Under the pieces are notes generated by a model. The model saw nothing but the letters and a program-made list of their open reading frames with translations, did not search any database and was not told the DNA's origin. Source: Brumicola pallidula DSM 14239 = ACAM 615 (GTDB lineage Bacteria > Pseudomonadota > Gammaproteobacteria > Enterobacterales > Alteromonadaceae). Taken from it: 64,000 bases of DNA. This document shows, piece after piece, positions 17,038-28,091 of this stretch; within the stretch, counting starts at the first letter, position 1; every line of letters starts with the position of its first letter. Where the stretch lies: NCBI RefSeq assembly GCF_000428905.1, contig NZ_AUAV01000014.1, positions 1-64,000 on the forward strand. The letters run 5' to 3'. The translations under genes and the position numbers were made by a program.

Positions 17038-19062
17038 CTAAACCTTAAATGTGCCAATAGACTCTTGTAACTCATCCGCCAGTCTAGCAACTTCAGCACT
17101 CGACTCTGTTGTTTGTTGAGCTCCTAATGTCGTTTCCTCAGCAATCCCAACGATGGTCTCAAGCTTTTCGCTGATTTCCGCTGACACCTGATTCTGCTCG
17201 CGAGCTGCTTGCTCAATTCGAGTGCTAACTTCATGTGCTTTGTGCACAGCATCGGTTATCAAATCAAGCGCTTTCGCTGCTTTTTCGGTTTGTGCTACGC
17301 AAATCTCAGCTTGATGCTTGCCTTGTGTCATAACCGATACTGCTTTTTCAGCACCGGCTTGCAACACTTCTATCATTGAATTAATTTCTTGTGTCGATTT
17401 TTGCGTGCGACTTGCTAAGGTACGAACTTCATCCGCAACCACGGCAAATCCGCGACCTTGTTCACCAGCTCGAGCTGCTTCAATAGCTGCGTTCAATGCG
17501 AGTAAGTTAGTTTGGTCCGCAACACCTCGAATAACGTCAAGAATGCCACCAATTGAAGCACTGTCTTCATGCAACTTGTTGATAACATCCGCTGCTTCTT
17601 GCACGTCACGCGCTAGTACTTCAATAGTGCGCTTATTTTCCATTGAAATCTGTTTCACTTTTTCCGCTTCATTATCGGCTTGACCAATTTGTTTTAGCGT
17701 ATCGTCAGCACTTTGTAATACTAATTGAGAGGTACTGTGCATTTCAGTAGTTGCCGCAGCAACTTGTGATATTTGAGACTTTTGTTCTTGTATGGAGCGT
17801 GTTGTTTGCTCAGTCACTGATGATGTTTCACCTGACGCTGCTGCAAGTTGTTCGGCTCTGCCGTGGATCCCCTCGATAAGTGTCTTAAGATTTTGAATTA
17901 GAGCGTTGCAGTTTTTCGACAGCACTCCGAATTCGTCGGTGGAGGAATCGTCCAATCGATGTGTTAGATCGCCAGAAGATGCGATTTTGAGAAGCTCATT
18001 AACTTTAGCCAATGGTTTTGTAATAGCAGTTACGCTTTGGTAAGCAGTAAAGGCGGCAATGCCCAGTGATACCAGTACCATAATAATAACCCATTGTATG
18101 CTTGAGACAACTTGATCGCTTACGCCCTGCTTGAGCGATGCAGCCTTACTATTAGCTAATTTCAGTAAACTCTCTAATGACTCGAGTCCTCGAGAAATAT
18201 CTTCATCAGATGCTATCAAGAAGCTTTCCGAATCTATTGCCCTTTCTAACTTAGTCACTTGATAAGTTAGAATGCCACTAGTTCCTACAATGGTTTGTTT
18301 AATAGTATCAATTAACTCACCTACTTCATCCAGCGTACCTGTATCGTCTTGGCCATTTGACATACCTAGCATCGCGGCAAATTGCTCTTCAGCTTGAGCT
18401 ACCCTGAGAAGGACTTCTTTGCCTCGAATATCAGCTCGCTGCAAGGTTTCGGTAGAAACATAGTCTGCGATAGAGGATAAAATTGAAAGTAAATTTGATT
18501 CTAGTTTTACGCCTTCAACCGCGACTTCAGAAAGCACGCGCGAGTCAAGCACGGTATCTAAATCTGCAAAGTCTAGGAGGAATGAAGTTGCGTCATCAAC
18601 GCTGTCTTCAATAATCGCATATTTAGTATCTACACTATCCTTGAGGTCTTGCTCTAAGAGGTGATTGCTGTATACCTTTGTTGCATTTTGAGAGTAGCTA
18701 TCATAAACAACTTCAACTTCACCAAGTGCGCTTTTCAAGTTGCTTTCATATTGAACAACGCTACGCAAGACAGTTAACTGTTCATCAAAACTGCCTCTAC
18801 TCGCCTCAAATGAGACTAGTTTTTCGTTCAAATCCGTTTGATTAGTCGTAACATAGGCTTCAAAGGTCAAGCGGCCCATATTTAAGAACGATGCTTTTAA
18901 GCTATTACTGCCACCAACCGTGGGTAAGGCTAAATCGCTTACCTCGTCAGTTGCATTCTCAATCTCATTTAAGCTGAAAAGGGAGAGTATACTTAACAAT
19001 ACGAGCAGACAACTGATGATGCTAAATCCGCTAATGACTCGCATTTTTACTGTAAGATTCAT
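17038..19062 (-). CDS. Transmembrane methyl-accepting chemotaxis protein
   Basis: 674-residue inner-membrane chemoreceptor. TM1 at about 10-30, a periplasmic helical ligand-binding domain of about 280 residues, TM2 near 315-340 ([15 protein letters not shown]), a HAMP domain, and the MCP signalling domain with the conserved tip [25 protein letters not shown] precedes the ATG by about 8 bases. The large sensor domain looks helical-bundle-like, but its ligand cannot be read from the sequence. It is transcribed alone and carries no CheR-binding pentapeptide at its C-terminus. Confidence 0.95.
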   Translation of the reverse strand: MNLTVKMRVISGFSIISCLLVLLSILSLFSLNEIENATDEVSDLALPTVGGSNSLKASFLNMGRLTFEAYVTTNQTDLNEKLVSFEASRGSFDEQLTVLRSVVQYESNLKSALGEVEVVYDSYSQNATKVYSNHLLEQDLKDSVDTKYAIIEDSVDDATSFLLDFADLDTVLDSRVLSEVAVEGVKLESNLLSILSSIADYVSTETLQRADIRGKEVLLRVAQAEEQFAAMLGMSNGQDDTGTLDEVGELIDTIKQTIVGTSGILTYQVTKLERAIDSESFLIASDEDISRGLESLESLLKLANSKAASLKQGVSDQVVSSIQWVIIMVLVSLGIAAFTAYQSVTAITKPLAKVNELLKIASSGDLTHRLDDSSTDEFGVLSKNCNALIQNLKTLIEGIHGRAEQLAAASGETSSVTEQTTRSIQEQKSQISQVAAATTEMHSTSQLVLQSADDTLKQIGQADNEAEKVKQISMENKRTIEVLARDVQEAADVINKLHEDSASIGGILDVIRGVADQTNLLALNAAIEAARAGEQGRGFAVVADEVRTLASRTQKSTQEINSMIEVLQAGAEKAVSVMTQGKHQAEICVAQTEKAAKALDLITDAVHKAHEVSTRIEQAAREQNQVSAEISEKLETIVGIAEETTLGAQQTTESSAEVARLADELQESIGTFKV

Positions 19063-19207
19063 TTTTTTGACCCCTAATTACCCGATTTTCTGGTAACAAT
19101 TACGACTTTTGAACAGGTGATAGAGAGTAGTTCATTTTACCTAACACTCGCGTAAGCAGATTTATAACTATGTCTACATCAAGGTATCGGTACGCATAAG
19201 TTTTTCT

Positions 19208-20026
19208 TTATGCTTGTTGTGAAAAAAACTGTTTTGTCTCTATGCAATACAATGTCATTGTCTTGCCCCATACGAAACCAGTATCCAGTGCAATTACTTT
19301 CTGATTATTGGTCTCACCCATTAACGATGCCCAATGCCCGAATATAAGAGTTTTGTTTTGTTTCACATCGGAATTTGGATAAAGGTACCAAGGAGTTAGT
19401 TCTTTAGGCGCTAACTCGGGATGACACTTAGTTTTGAATTCCAGCGCGTTGTCGCTTAAAAAGCGCATTCGTGTGAGGGCGTTTACGACAAAGCGAAGCC
19501 GCTCATGACCCTCTAAATTATCATTCCAAACGGTTGGGTAATTAGCGTACATATTTTTCAAAAATTGAAATTGCTCGCCACCCATTAACGCTTCACTGAC
19601 TTCATCTGAAAGCGAAAGCGCCTTTTTTGTGGACCACATAGGGTATAAGCCTGCGTGTGAGATAAAGTGGTCTTTTGCTGGCTTTAAAGCCAATTTTTTA
19701 GTGCATAACCAGTCAATGAGCTCACCAAATGACTTGTGTTTAATTAAAGGATCTAACTTATCTACGGGCTTAGGCGTGCTAATACCATGAGCCATAGCAA
19801 TGAGGTGTAAGTCGTGATTACCGAGTACTGTATCAAAATGTGGAGTACCTAAATCTTTTAAATATTTTAGCGTTTCCAATGATTGAGGCCCGCGCGCAAT
19901 GAGGTCACCTACGGCCCATAACTTATCTGTTTTTGCATCAAACCTTGCACTTTTTAGAAGTTTGCGCAAGCCTTTGTAACACCCTTGAATATCGCCTACG
20001 ACATAATTCTTGGTGATCAAAATCAA
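19208..20026 (-). CDS. apaH: Symmetrical diadenosine tetraphosphatase
   Basis: Hydrolyses Ap4A to two ADP; also linked to removal of Np4-type RNA caps in enterobacteria. 272 residues, normal length. The calcineurin-like metallophosphatase motifs GDIQGC, GDLIARGP, GNHD and FGHWA are all present. The only usable start is TTG at 20026, whose last bases overlap the apaG stop (TTGA), so translation is probably coupled. It is the last gene of the lptD-surA-pdxA-rsmA-apaG-apaH operon. Confidence 0.96.
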   Translation of the reverse strand: MILITKNYVVGDIQGCYKGLRKLLKSARFDAKTDKLWAVGDLIARGPQSLETLKYLKDLGTPHFDTVLGNHDLHLIAMAHGISTPKPVDKLDPLIKHKSFGELIDWLCTKKLALKPAKDHFISHAGLYPMWSTKKALSLSDEVSEALMGGEQFQFLKNMYANYPTVWNDNLEGHERLRFVVNALTRMRFLSDNALEFKTKCHPELAPKELTPWYLYPNSDVKQNKTLIFGHWASLMGETNNQKVIALDTGFVWGKTMTLYCIETKQFFSQQA

Positions 20027-20412
20027 TGAATACTATTTGGTTTTGATAAATTAAAGACGGGGATTTGCTCGCGATGAAATTGACCATCCGCAAATTCAAA
20101 TTCATAGTAGCCTTCCATTGTACCGACTTCTGTCTTTATCATTGAGGCACTTGTGTATTCAAAACTCTCGTTTGGCTGAATAATGGGTTGCTCACCCACA
20201 ACACCTTCACCTTGTACCTCTACTTTTTCGCCATCGCCATTGGTAATTAACCAATATCGGCTCTTAAGCTGAGCTGGTTGAGCTAGGTTATTATTAATCG
20301 TTACGGTGTAACTAAAAACATAAACAGGGGTTCTATCCCCACTATCTTGCAGTCCAATAAATGCTGTTTTTGTGCTAATACTTATTGATTTATTCATTGC
20401 GTTATTTTGCAT
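20023..20412 (-). CDS. apaG: ApaG (CorD) beta-sandwich protein
   Basis: 129 residues, one all-beta domain similar to fibronectin-type folds, matching E. coli ApaG (125 residues). Signature segments are [26 protein letters not shown] and the MEGYYEF core. Function is unclear in the literature; it is associated with Mg/Co resistance phenotypes. AAGGA precedes the chosen ATG by 5 bases, and the start overlaps the end of rsmA by 11 bases. Coupled to rsmA upstream and apaH downstream. Confidence 0.95.
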   Translation of the reverse strand: MQNNAMNKSISISTKTAFIGLQDSGDRTPVYVFSYTVTINNNLAQPAQLKSRYWLITNGDGEKVEVQGEGVVGEQPIIQPNESFEYTSASMIKTEVGTMEGYYEFEFADGQFHREQIPVFNLSKPNSIH

Positions 20413-21235
20413 TTTTTCCTTCTATCTCAGCATCTATACGTTTTTTTTCAACGTAATTGGCTAGTAAAGCAAACTGTTGTAAAGATAAGGCTTCGGCTCT
20501 TAGTTCAGGCTTAATGCCCAAGGCTTCAATTTCTTCATGCGTCATTAATTCTTTTAAACTATTACGGATAGTCTTTCTGCGTTGATTAAATGCAACGGTA
20601 ACAACTTGCTGTAAACGGTCTATGTTGTCAACTTGAGCTGGGGGCTGTGCATGCGGAATAAGTCTAACAAAAGCAGAGTCTACCTTTGGAGCAGGTTTAA
20701 ATGCGCTTGGTGGAACGGCAACAACAGGAATAGGTTGGCAATAATATTGCGCCATTACCGATAAACGACCATAAAGCCTATCGCCATGGGTTGCACACAG
20801 GCGCTTTACTACTTCATTTTGTAACATGAAGTGCATATCCTTCACTTTTTTAGTGAAAGAAAATAAGTGAAACATTAACGGGGTCGAAATATTATATGGC
20901 AGGTTGCCAAAAATTCTTAAGTCGCCGTCTGTTTTGACTAAGCTAGCGAAATCGAATTTCAGCGCATCTTCTTCTATAACGGTTAACTTTTTACCGAGGA
21001 GCGGGTGCTCACGTAATCTTTTTGCTAGGTCTCTATCGAGCTCAACAACAGTTAAATGGTCCACTTCTTCGGCAACGAGGTCAGTTAATGCACCTAAACC
21101 GGGTCCAATTTCTACCAGGTTTTCACCCTGTTTTGGATTAATCGCCGACACGATTTGATCAATTACATATTGATCATGAAGAAAGTTTTGACCAAAGCGT
21201 TTTCTTGCCGTGTGGCCCAAATGCTTTTGACTCAT
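20402..21235 (-). CDS. rsmA: 16S rRNA dimethyladenosine methyltransferase
   Basis: Dimethylates the two adjacent adenines (A1518/A1519 by E. coli numbering) in the 3' hairpin of 16S rRNA during 30S maturation; also called KsgA. 277 residues with the Rossmann SAM site [10 protein letters not shown], acidic VELDRD, and the GNLPYNIS catalytic motif, followed by the helical C-terminal domain. The start ATG overlaps the pdxA stop by four bases (ATGA), so the two are translationally coupled. Confidence 0.97.
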   Translation of the reverse strand: MSQKHLGHTARKRFGQNFLHDQYVIDQIVSAINPKQGENLVEIGPGLGALTDLVAEEVDHLTVVELDRDLAKRLREHPLLGKKLTVIEEDALKFDFASLVKTDGDLRIFGNLPYNISTPLMFHLFSFTKKVKDMHFMLQNEVVKRLCATHGDRLYGRLSVMAQYYCQPIPVVAVPPSAFKPAPKVDSAFVRLIPHAQPPAQVDNIDRLQQVVTVAFNQRRKTIRNSLKELMTHEEIEALGIKPELRAEALSLQQFALLANYVEKKRIDAEIEGKNAK

Positions 21236-22218
21236 GTTTTTTTCCTAGCCAGTTTGATGGCTTTATTTATCGCCAGGCTGAAACTACCACAGTCGATATT
21301 ACCAGAACCTGCGAGATCAGCAGCGGTGCCATGATCCACAGAGGTTCTGATAAAAGGAAGTCCAAGAGTGATATTCACCGATGCTCCAAAACCTTTGTAT
21401 TTCAAAACGGGTAAACCCTGATCGTGATACATCGCCAATACCGCATCGGCCTGTTCTAAATACTTCGGTTGGAATATAGTATCAGCAGGAAGAGGACCAA
21501 CTAAATTAATGCCTTGGGCGCGCAGTTCATCTAATTTCGGAGTAATAACTAATATCTCCTCTTTACCTAAATGACCATCTTCTCCGGCATGTGGGTTTAG
21601 ACCACAAACATAAATTTTAGGTGATTCAATACCGAATTTTAGCTTCATATCGGTATGAATAATATGAATCACTTTATCCAAGCGCTCCGGCGTGATTGCT
21701 TGTGAAACATATTGCAATGGAATATGCGTTGTCGCTAAGCACACTCGCAAACCTTCCGTCGCAAGCATCATAACAACGTCACTGCAATTGGATTGATTCG
21801 CAAAAAACTCGGTGTGACCACTAAACGAAATTCCCGCCTTATTAATAATGCCTTTATGCACTGGGCCAGTAACAACAGCGTCGAATTTTCCGCTCATGTT
21901 TTCATCACAAGCTTGGCGTAATGTCTCAACAACATAATGGCCATTGTCGCTATTCAATTCCCCTGCTACTACAGGAACAGCCACTGGAGTATGCTTAACA
22001 ATTAACTGTCCAGGTTGCTGCAAGTAAGTACTGCCATCCTCGTAGGGAATGATATCCAGAGCAATTCCGAGCATCTTTGCGCGTTCTTGCAGCATATCTG
22101 CGTCAGCATAAACCACCAATTGGGCATCCCAAACTTGTTGAGATAAAATAATAATAAGGTCCGGGCCAATACCTGCAGGCTCACCGGGGGTAACAGCAAT
22201 CTTTAAAATTTTTGACAT
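21232..22218 (-). CDS. pdxA: 4-hydroxythreonine-4-phosphate dehydrogenase
   Basis: NAD-dependent enzyme of pyridoxal-phosphate synthesis; its product is condensed by PdxJ, also encoded in this window (44025). 328 residues, normal. Conserved features are [11 protein letters not shown] at the start, [33 protein letters not shown] (metal-binding His) and [12 protein letters not shown], ending TSVDHGTA. The surA stop and pdxA start share one base (TAATG). Part of the conserved lptD-surA-pdxA-rsmA operon. Confidence 0.97.
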   Translation of the reverse strand: MSKILKIAVTPGEPAGIGPDLIIILSQQVWDAQLVVYADADMLQERAKMLGIALDIIPYEDGSTYLQQPGQLIVKHTPVAVPVVAGELNSDNGHYVVETLRQACDENMSGKFDAVVTGPVHKGIINKAGISFSGHTEFFANQSNCSDVVMMLATEGLRVCLATTHIPLQYVSQAITPERLDKVIHIIHTDMKLKFGIESPKIYVCGLNPHAGEDGHLGKEEILVITPKLDELRAQGINLVGPLPADTIFQPKYLEQADAVLAMYHDQGLPVLKYKGFGASVNITLGLPFIRTSVDHGTAADLAGSGNIDCGSFSLAINKAIKLARKKT

Positions 22219-23519
22219 TACAGGTCTTTTTTATCAAGTAATTCAATGTAAGCACCATCGCGCATTTCACGCAACCAAGTATCGGTTTCTTCATTAAATT
22301 TTCTGTTAAATAATAATTGATACGCACGATCTTCTTTACGTTTTTCTGTCGCATCATCAATACGACGCTCAATTAGCTGTATTAAATGCCAACCGTGCAC
22401 AGTTCTGATTGGTTGGCTATATTCATCTTTTTTAAGTGTACTCAGTGCTGCTTTAAACTCAGGCACGTATATACTTGGATCATTCCAACCTAATACGCCC
22501 CCTTTCAAAGCGGACCCCGGGTCTTCTGAATGAATTTTCGCTAACGTAGCGAAGTCTTCTTCACCTTCAATCAACGTAGTACGAAATTCTTGTAACATCT
22601 GTTCTGCTTTTTGATCACTGAGGATAATAGATGGTTTCACCAAAATATGGCGTGCGTTAACTTCTTCTATTTCAACAATCTCGACGCCTCTTGATTCCAA
22701 TATTTTTAAAACATGAAAACCTGCGCCACTGCGAAGTGGCCCAATCAAAGCCTCTTGTTTCTCACCTTGTATCGCTTCTGCAAACAATGTAGGCATAGAG
22801 TTAACGTTCATCCAACCCATATCACCACCCTCAAGCGCCTTTGGACCAGAAGATGACGCAATCGCAATTTTAGTAAAATCAGACCCTGAGTTTAATAGTT
22901 CAAGTACTTTGTCTGCTGTACCTCTGGAAATAGAAATTTGCTCTTCAGTAGCACCTGATGGCACCGCAATAAGGATGTGGCCTAAGCGATATTCAGCTTG
23001 CTCGGCACCTTGCTGATTGATTAAATTAACTAAAGTATCGATCTCTTGTGGTGTGATGTAAACACGACGTCTTACATTTGCACGCGTTACTTCACCCGTT
23101 ATTAATTCCTCACGTACTTTTTCACGATACACTTCGTAGGTTAAGCCGTCGGCTTGAACTTGTTTGCGCAATTGATCGATGCTGATATTGTCTTTGTCTG
23201 CGATGTTGCCAATGGTTTGTTCTAGTTGCGGGTCGCTAATTTGAATACCCATGCGCTCTGCCATTTGCATTTGCAGACTTTTTAAAATCAAACGTTCAAT
23301 TGCTTGAGTGCGCAATGCTCTGTCTGACGGTAATGCTTGTCCTTGAGCAATTGCACCTTGTTTTACGCCATCAACAAGGTCAGATATTTCACTCTCAAGA
23401 ACAACGCCTTGGTCTACAATGACAGATACTTTATCGAGACTTTGTTCAACCGCGTTTGCCAGCATGCTGAAAACTACGGTAACACTCAGTAAGCTTACTT
23501 TTAATAATCTGTATTTCAT
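22218..23519 (-). CDS. surA: Periplasmic chaperone / peptidyl-prolyl isomerase SurA
   Basis: Escorts unfolded outer-membrane proteins, including LptD, across the periplasm. 433 residues: signal peptide (cleavage near ANA), an N-terminal chaperone module to about 170, two parvulin domains (starting near [13 protein letters not shown] and [11 protein letters not shown]), and the C-terminal helix that completes the chaperone core. It lies directly downstream of its major client gene lptD with a 32-base gap. Confidence 0.97.
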   Translation of the reverse strand: MKYRLLKVSLLSVTVVFSMLANAVEQSLDKVSVIVDQGVVLESEISDLVDGVKQGAIAQGQALPSDRALRTQAIERLILKSLQMQMAERMGIQISDPQLEQTIGNIADKDNISIDQLRKQVQADGLTYEVYREKVREELITGEVTRANVRRRVYITPQEIDTLVNLINQQGAEQAEYRLGHILIAVPSGATEEQISISRGTADKVLELLNSGSDFTKIAIASSSGPKALEGGDMGWMNVNSMPTLFAEAIQGEKQEALIGPLRSGAGFHVLKILESRGVEIVEIEEVNARHILVKPSIILSDQKAEQMLQEFRTTLIEGEEDFATLAKIHSEDPGSALKGGVLGWNDPSIYVPEFKAALSTLKKDEYSQPIRTVHGWHLIQLIERRIDDATEKRKEDRAYQLLFNRKFNEETDTWLREMRDGAYIELLDKKDL

Positions 23520-23551
23520 ATTTTCTCTAATTATATAAGGTCTAAATCTAG

Positions 23552-25765
23552 TTAATTCAAAACATAGGGTTGGCGATAACCAAACATACCTTGCTCTAAA
23601 ATATCGGAATTACTTCTTCGGCTGCCAATACCTTTTATAATAAATTGTAGGGCAATACCTGATTCGAACTCGTCGGTTGTTCGCAAACCGGTGGCATCGA
23701 ATCTATTGCTTAGGCTGCGCTGGTAAGTGACACGCAATGCCCAACAGCAACTCTCGTACTGAATGCCAGTGAAGCTTTCAGTCGTTCTCGATAGGTTGGC
23801 ATCTCTATAAACACGTCCCACCCAATGCCACTTTTGGTTTATTGGCCAACTAGCGGTTACACCAAATTGGTTTATTTCTTCTCCTGACAGGTCACGAATG
23901 TAACGATGGTTCACCTGGATCAGTTTATTATCGTCAATACGGTACTCAGTAGCAACACTACTGCGTTCAACTTTTTGTGTTTGCGTGGCAATCTGAATAT
24001 CAGAGTGTAAAAACCAGCGTTGGTTCACTTGCCAATCAAATTCTGCCGCCAAAGCCGAACGATTATCTTTTCTTACGCTACTTACTAATTTACTGTCTTG
24101 TAAGTGAAATATCTGGCCGATACTCAAGGTGAGTTTTTCTCTATTTTGCTGGTCTACCAATCGAGCAGTGGCACCTAAGGTAATTTGATTATTGTCGTTA
24201 ATTCGATCCAGCCCGGTAAATTCTTGACCTCGAAACAAATTATTAAAAGTGGTTAACAAGGGAGTTGTATCATAAAGCCCAATATTGTTTTGCTCTTCAA
24301 AACTAGTATAAAGGTATTGTGCTTTTGGTTCGATGGTGAACAAGTACTTACGGTCTAATACTAAGTCTTCTTTCTCGAAAATCAGTGAACCGTATAATCT
24401 TCCTTGACCAACTGTCCTGCTAACACTTGCGTCAAGCCGTGCTGCTGTTTCTTGAGGCAGTTCCTGTTCATAGTATGTTTGCAGTAAACTTACTTCTGCT
24501 AATAACTCACCCCATGCACGCTGGTAGGGGAGTGACAAACTAGGTTCAATATGAACCCGAAAAGCATTCGGTTTTGAATCCAGTGAATTTTCAAAATAAG
24601 CGGCTTCACTTGCTAGCGTGAAATCAACATATTGTCCTAAGTCAGTGTTATAATTGAGCTTCATTTCAGGTAACGCACGATACACGTCTGGATGGTCACC
24701 TACCACTTCAAAATCTCGGAAATTCAATGAGAAATCTAAGTTAGATGAGTAGTAGCTCACCCCAGCTTGGCGGTATAAATGCGTGTCGGCACGATTATAG
24801 TAGTCAGACCCGAGGTCAACTATATAGTTGTCATCGCTTATTCCACTGAAATCAATGTTTACATTCCAATTGTCACTGATTTTGCCTTGATGCAAATAGC
24901 GATAAAAATATCGTTCATCTTGTGTATCGGTATCGATATCTTTGGGTAAGTATTCTAATTGCACTTCACCTTGGCTTTGGCTGAATAGATAACGGAACTC
25001 TGTTTTCAGTTGAATACCGCGATTTGTCATGAGCCTTGGTGAAATAGTGGCATCATAATTTGGTGCAATATTCCAATACAATGGTTGTTCATATTCAACA
25101 CCAGTGCGACTTGAACTACCGATATTTGGAAACAACAAACCGCTTTGACGTCCAGCCGTAACGGGGAAAGCAAAGTAGGGAAGCCAAAATACCGGAACAC
25201 CTCCAACGTAAAAATTGGTGTTGTAAGCTTCGCCGAAAGGACTATCTTTGCCAATCACTATTTCGCTTGCAAACATTTTCCAATCTTCGCCACCTTTTGG
25301 GCAAGTGGTAAATGAGACTTGTTCTAAGCGTAGTCCTTGTTCACCCGAAAGTGAAAGTAAATCGGCTGAACCTCGCCCTGCGATATCTTTAAATTGGTAT
25401 TCAGTATCTTGCATCTGCAAAAGCTGCAGGTCGCTATTTAATTCAACGCCTTGACTTTCAACTTGCAATGCTTGGTCACGATAGAGCACATCGCCACTAG
25501 CGGTGACTTGTTTGCCGTTGTCGTCGATTTGTGCAACGTTAGCATTGATCATTGAATTTGGACTAGCAATAGTAACATTACCATTGAATAAGGCTGACCT
25601 GTTCTGGATCATTTGAGCGGCGTCAGAACTGACTCTAATTTTATTGTCAGTGGTCAATAGTGCAGGGTCAAATTGAGTACTTGGCGGGACGCACAGCTCA
25701 ATGCTTTGCGCACTTACAAAAAATGCACTGATGCTAAACGTGATAGTAGAGAACAATTTGATCAT
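23552..25765 (-). CDS. lptD: LPS-assembly protein LptD (outer membrane)
   Basis: Beta-barrel that, plugged by LptE, inserts lipopolysaccharide into the outer leaflet. About 737 residues: signal peptide, a periplasmic OstA/LptA-like beta-jellyroll (about 40-190), then a large barrel ending FGYRQPYVLN. The four disulfide cysteines are in place: one after the signal peptide (ELCVPP), one in FTTCPKG, and the adjacent pair in YESCCW. ATG at 25765 is preferred over the TTG three bases upstream. First gene of the operon; a possible sigma-E-type promoter lies about 100 bases upstream. Confidence 0.96.
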   Translation of the reverse strand: MIKLFSTITFSISAFFVSAQSIELCVPPSTQFDPALLTTDNKIRVSSDAAQMIQNRSALFNGNVTIASPNSMINANVAQIDDNGKQVTASGDVLYRDQALQVESQGVELNSDLQLLQMQDTEYQFKDIAGRGSADLLSLSGEQGLRLEQVSFTTCPKGGEDWKMFASEIVIGKDSPFGEAYNTNFYVGGVPVFWLPYFAFPVTAGRQSGLLFPNIGSSSRTGVEYEQPLYWNIAPNYDATISPRLMTNRGIQLKTEFRYLFSQSQGEVQLEYLPKDIDTDTQDERYFYRYLHQGKISDNWNVNIDFSGISDDNYIVDLGSDYYNRADTHLYRQAGVSYYSSNLDFSLNFRDFEVVGDHPDVYRALPEMKLNYNTDLGQYVDFTLASEAAYFENSLDSKPNAFRVHIEPSLSLPYQRAWGELLAEVSLLQTYYEQELPQETAARLDASVSRTVGQGRLYGSLIFEKEDLVLDRKYLFTIEPKAQYLYTSFEEQNNIGLYDTTPLLTTFNNLFRGQEFTGLDRINDNNQITLGATARLVDQQNREKLTLSIGQIFHLQDSKLVSSVRKDNRSALAAEFDWQVNQRWFLHSDIQIATQTQKVERSSVATEYRIDDNKLIQVNHRYIRDLSGEEINQFGVTASWPINQKWHWVGRVYRDANLSRTTESFTGIQYESCCWALRVTYQRSLSNRFDATGLRTTDEFESGIALQFIIKGIGSRRSNSDILEQGMFGYRQPYVLN

Positions 25766-25768
25766 CAA

Positions 25769-26084
25769 ATGATTTTTTAGGTAACCTTTTTAGCTAGTCT
25801 TTGAGTTTTTACACAAACACTAATTTTCGCCAAACGACGCTTGAGCGTCTAAACACCCAGAGTTTTCGAACATTTATTTTGCAGAACGTTCAAACGGCCT
25901 CAAATTTTAATGCTTTGAGTCAGAATAACAAACTATATTGTTGAAAAATGAGTAATAAAAACCTAATTATTGGTAAAATGCCGAAAAATACAGCGAATTT
26001 AGACATGAAGTACCTAACTATATAGATTTTTACGTCATTACTTTTTTAGTTTAGAGTAAGCGGTGACTGATATTTCAAACTAAC
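25769..26084. promoter_or_regulatory. Divergent lptD/djlA promoter region
   Basis: 316 bases without a gene. On the minus strand GAACGTT (25891-25885), a 15-base spacer and TCGAAAA (25869-25863) resemble a sigma-E promoter (GAACTT / TCnAA), with a leader of about 90 bases to lptD. A small GACGCT-TG-AGCGTC hairpin sits at 25836-25849 in that leader. The djlA promoter cannot be placed with confidence. Confidence 0.35.
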
Positions 26085-26105
26085 ATGCCAGAGGGCAATG
26101 AAAAG

Positions 26106-26966
26106 ATGCAAATTTGGGGAAAAGTTGTTGGTGTGCTTTTGGGCTTTATGTTTGGCCGAGTTGCAGGAGCTATCCTAGGCTTAATTGTTGGTCATATATT
26201 CGATACAACATACAGTAAAGACTTTTCGCAGAAAGGCGGTTTTGCTCGCTTTTTTACGACATCAGGTGAAATTCAGCAACAAGCGGTTTTTTTTCATAGT
26301 TTGTTTTCTGCGCTAGGTCATATTGCAAAGTCAGACGGTATCGTCTCGCAAGAGGAGATTCAGGTAGCCTCCACATTGATGGACGAAATGTCTTTAACGG
26401 GTGACACTCGATTAGAGGCTCAGCAAGCATTTCGGGATGGCAAACAACGCGATTTTGCGATTATTAATATGCTTCAACAATTTAAAGAGCAATACCATGG
26501 ACGTCGCGATGTTCTGCAAATTTATTTGGAAATACTAATTCAAGCTTGTTGCGCGCACAAAAAGTTAAGTGCTGCGCAGTACACGTTGTTAGAAAAAATT
26601 GCTAAGACACTCGGTTTCAGAAGAGTAGAACTTGATTTTCTGATCATTACTTTTGAGGCTGAGCAACGCTTTCGCACTGGTAGGTCACAAAAAAACAATC
26701 AACGACGTCAGCAACAAAATCAATATGGTGGTTCTGGTAGTTATTCTGCACAGTCTGAATTAGAAGATGCATATAGAATATTAGGTATTAAACAAGAGGA
26801 TGATTCAAAAGTGATTAAAAAAGCGTATCGCAAACAAATGTCATTGCATCATCCTGATAAAATGGCATCTAAGGGATTGCCGGCACAAGCGCTTGAGTTA
26901 TCTAAACAGAAAGCTCAGGATATTCAAGCAGCCTATGAGCTTGTTCGAAAACATAAGCATTTTTAA
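26106..26966 (+). CDS. djlA: Membrane-anchored J-domain co-chaperone DjlA
   Basis: Activates DnaK at the inner membrane. About 286 residues. The start is taken at ATG 26106 (MQIWGKVVGVLLGF), which gives the family's short N-terminus followed at once by a Gly-rich membrane helix with GxxxG spacing; the ATG at 26085 only adds seven polar residues. Then comes a TerB-like helical domain (about 50-190), a Gln/Asn-rich linker, and a C-terminal J-domain with the invariant HPD (LHHPDKM). It is divergent from lptD as in other gammaproteobacteria, and its stop abuts the xerD start. Confidence 0.94.
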   Translation: MQIWGKVVGVLLGFMFGRVAGAILGLIVGHIFDTTYSKDFSQKGGFARFFTTSGEIQQQAVFFHSLFSALGHIAKSDGIVSQEEIQVASTLMDEMSLTGDTRLEAQQAFRDGKQRDFAIINMLQQFKEQYHGRRDVLQIYLEILIQACCAHKKLSAAQYTLLEKIAKTLGFRRVELDFLIITFEAEQRFRTGRSQKNNQRRQQQNQYGGSGSYSAQSELEDAYRILGIKQEDDSKVIKKAYRKQMSLHHPDKMASKGLPAQALELSKQKAQDIQAAYELVRKHKHF

Positions 26967-27911
26967 ATGAATCCAAAAATTGCTAGTGGCAAAAAAGAGA
27001 AAGCCATTTTATCTGCCGAAAACGAAATTGCGATTAACGATTTTATCAGTATGTTGTGGATTGAAAAAGGACTGAGTGATAATACTGCGGGAGCCTATAG
27101 AAGCGACCTAACTAAGTTTTCACTCTTTTTACAAAACGACTCTATCTTTACATCCGATTTGGCTTCAGTACAAAAAGAGGATATTCAGGCGTTCTTAACA
27201 TTGCGTTTTGAACAAAAATTATCGCAACGCTCAACATCAAGATTCTTAAGTTCATCAAGGTCTTTTTTCAAGTATGCAATTACAAAAAAATGGCGAGCGG
27301 ATAATCCGACTCAAGGGCTAAGTAACCCTAAGTTACCAAGTTATCTACCAAGTACATTAACTGAGCAACAAGTAGACCAATTATTATCGGCTCCAAGCGA
27401 TAATGACCCGATAAATGCGCGCGACAAAGCGATGTTGGAAGTGTTGTATGCTACGGGTATTCGAGTCTCAGAATTAGTTAATTTGCAAATGAACGAAGTA
27501 AGTTTGTTACAGGGCGTCATCAGAGTCATGGGTAAAGGCAATAAGGAACGCTTGGTGCCCTTAGGTGAAGTCGCAATTGATTGTTTGAGCGCCTATTTGA
27601 AAGAATGGCGACCGCAATTATTAAGCAAACCAAGTAATACTATTTTTCCGAGCAAGCGCGGCACAACAATGACACGACAGACCTTTTGGCATCGTATAAA
27701 GTTGCATGCAAAGCAGGCTGGTATTCAGGCTCATTTGTCACCTCACACACTGAGGCATGCTTTTGCTACGCACTTGCTAAACCACGGAGCTGATTTACGC
27801 GTGGTACAAATGTTATTAGGGCATAGTGACTTGTCTACAACGCAAATTTATACCCATGTTGCTACTGAAAGACTTCAATCCTTGGTCAAAAACCATCATC
27901 CTAGAGGGTAA
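26967..27911 (+). CDS. xerD: Site-specific tyrosine recombinase XerD
   Basis: With XerC, resolves chromosome dimers at dif. 314 residues, slightly longer than the usual 298, the extra being a polar N-terminal tail. SAM-like core-binding domain (about 20-110), then the catalytic domain with the Arg of ATGIRVSELVNL, HTLRHAFATHLL, LGHSDLSTTQIYTH and the nucleophile Tyr in the last. The ATG follows the djlA stop with no gap. The upstream position relative to dsbC matches the conserved xerD-dsbC-recJ order, which supports XerD over XerC. Confidence 0.93.
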   Translation: MNPKIASGKKEKAILSAENEIAINDFISMLWIEKGLSDNTAGAYRSDLTKFSLFLQNDSIFTSDLASVQKEDIQAFLTLRFEQKLSQRSTSRFLSSSRSFFKYAITKKWRADNPTQGLSNPKLPSYLPSTLTEQQVDQLLSAPSDNDPINARDKAMLEVLYATGIRVSELVNLQMNEVSLLQGVIRVMGKGNKERLVPLGEVAIDCLSAYLKEWRPQLLSKPSNTIFPSKRGTTMTRQTFWHRIKLHAKQAGIQAHLSPHTLRHAFATHLLNHGADLRVVQMLLGHSDLSTTQIYTHVATERLQSLVKNHHPRG

Positions 27912-27932
27912 GTTTATGAATTTTTAGCCGTC

Positions 27933-27992
27933 GCGTTATTAGCCACAGCGTTATTAGCCACAGCGTCATTAGCCACAGCGTCATTAGCCACA
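27933..27992. repeat. 15-bp tandem repeat array, four copies
   Basis: The unit GCGT(T/C)ATTAGCCACA is repeated exactly four times between the xerD stop and the dsbC start. The frame of xerD stays open through the array and into dsbC, where the unit would read Ala-Leu/Ser-Leu-Ala-Thr, but no ATG or good ribosome binding site precedes it. Confidence 0.9.
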
Positions 27993-28091
27993 GCGTTGAA
28001 TGTTTTTTTGGAAATTAACGGTCTTCGTATGTTCAGTTCAGTGAATAGTTACCAACGATGTGTTACAGAGTATTTTTTTTGGAGTGTTTGT

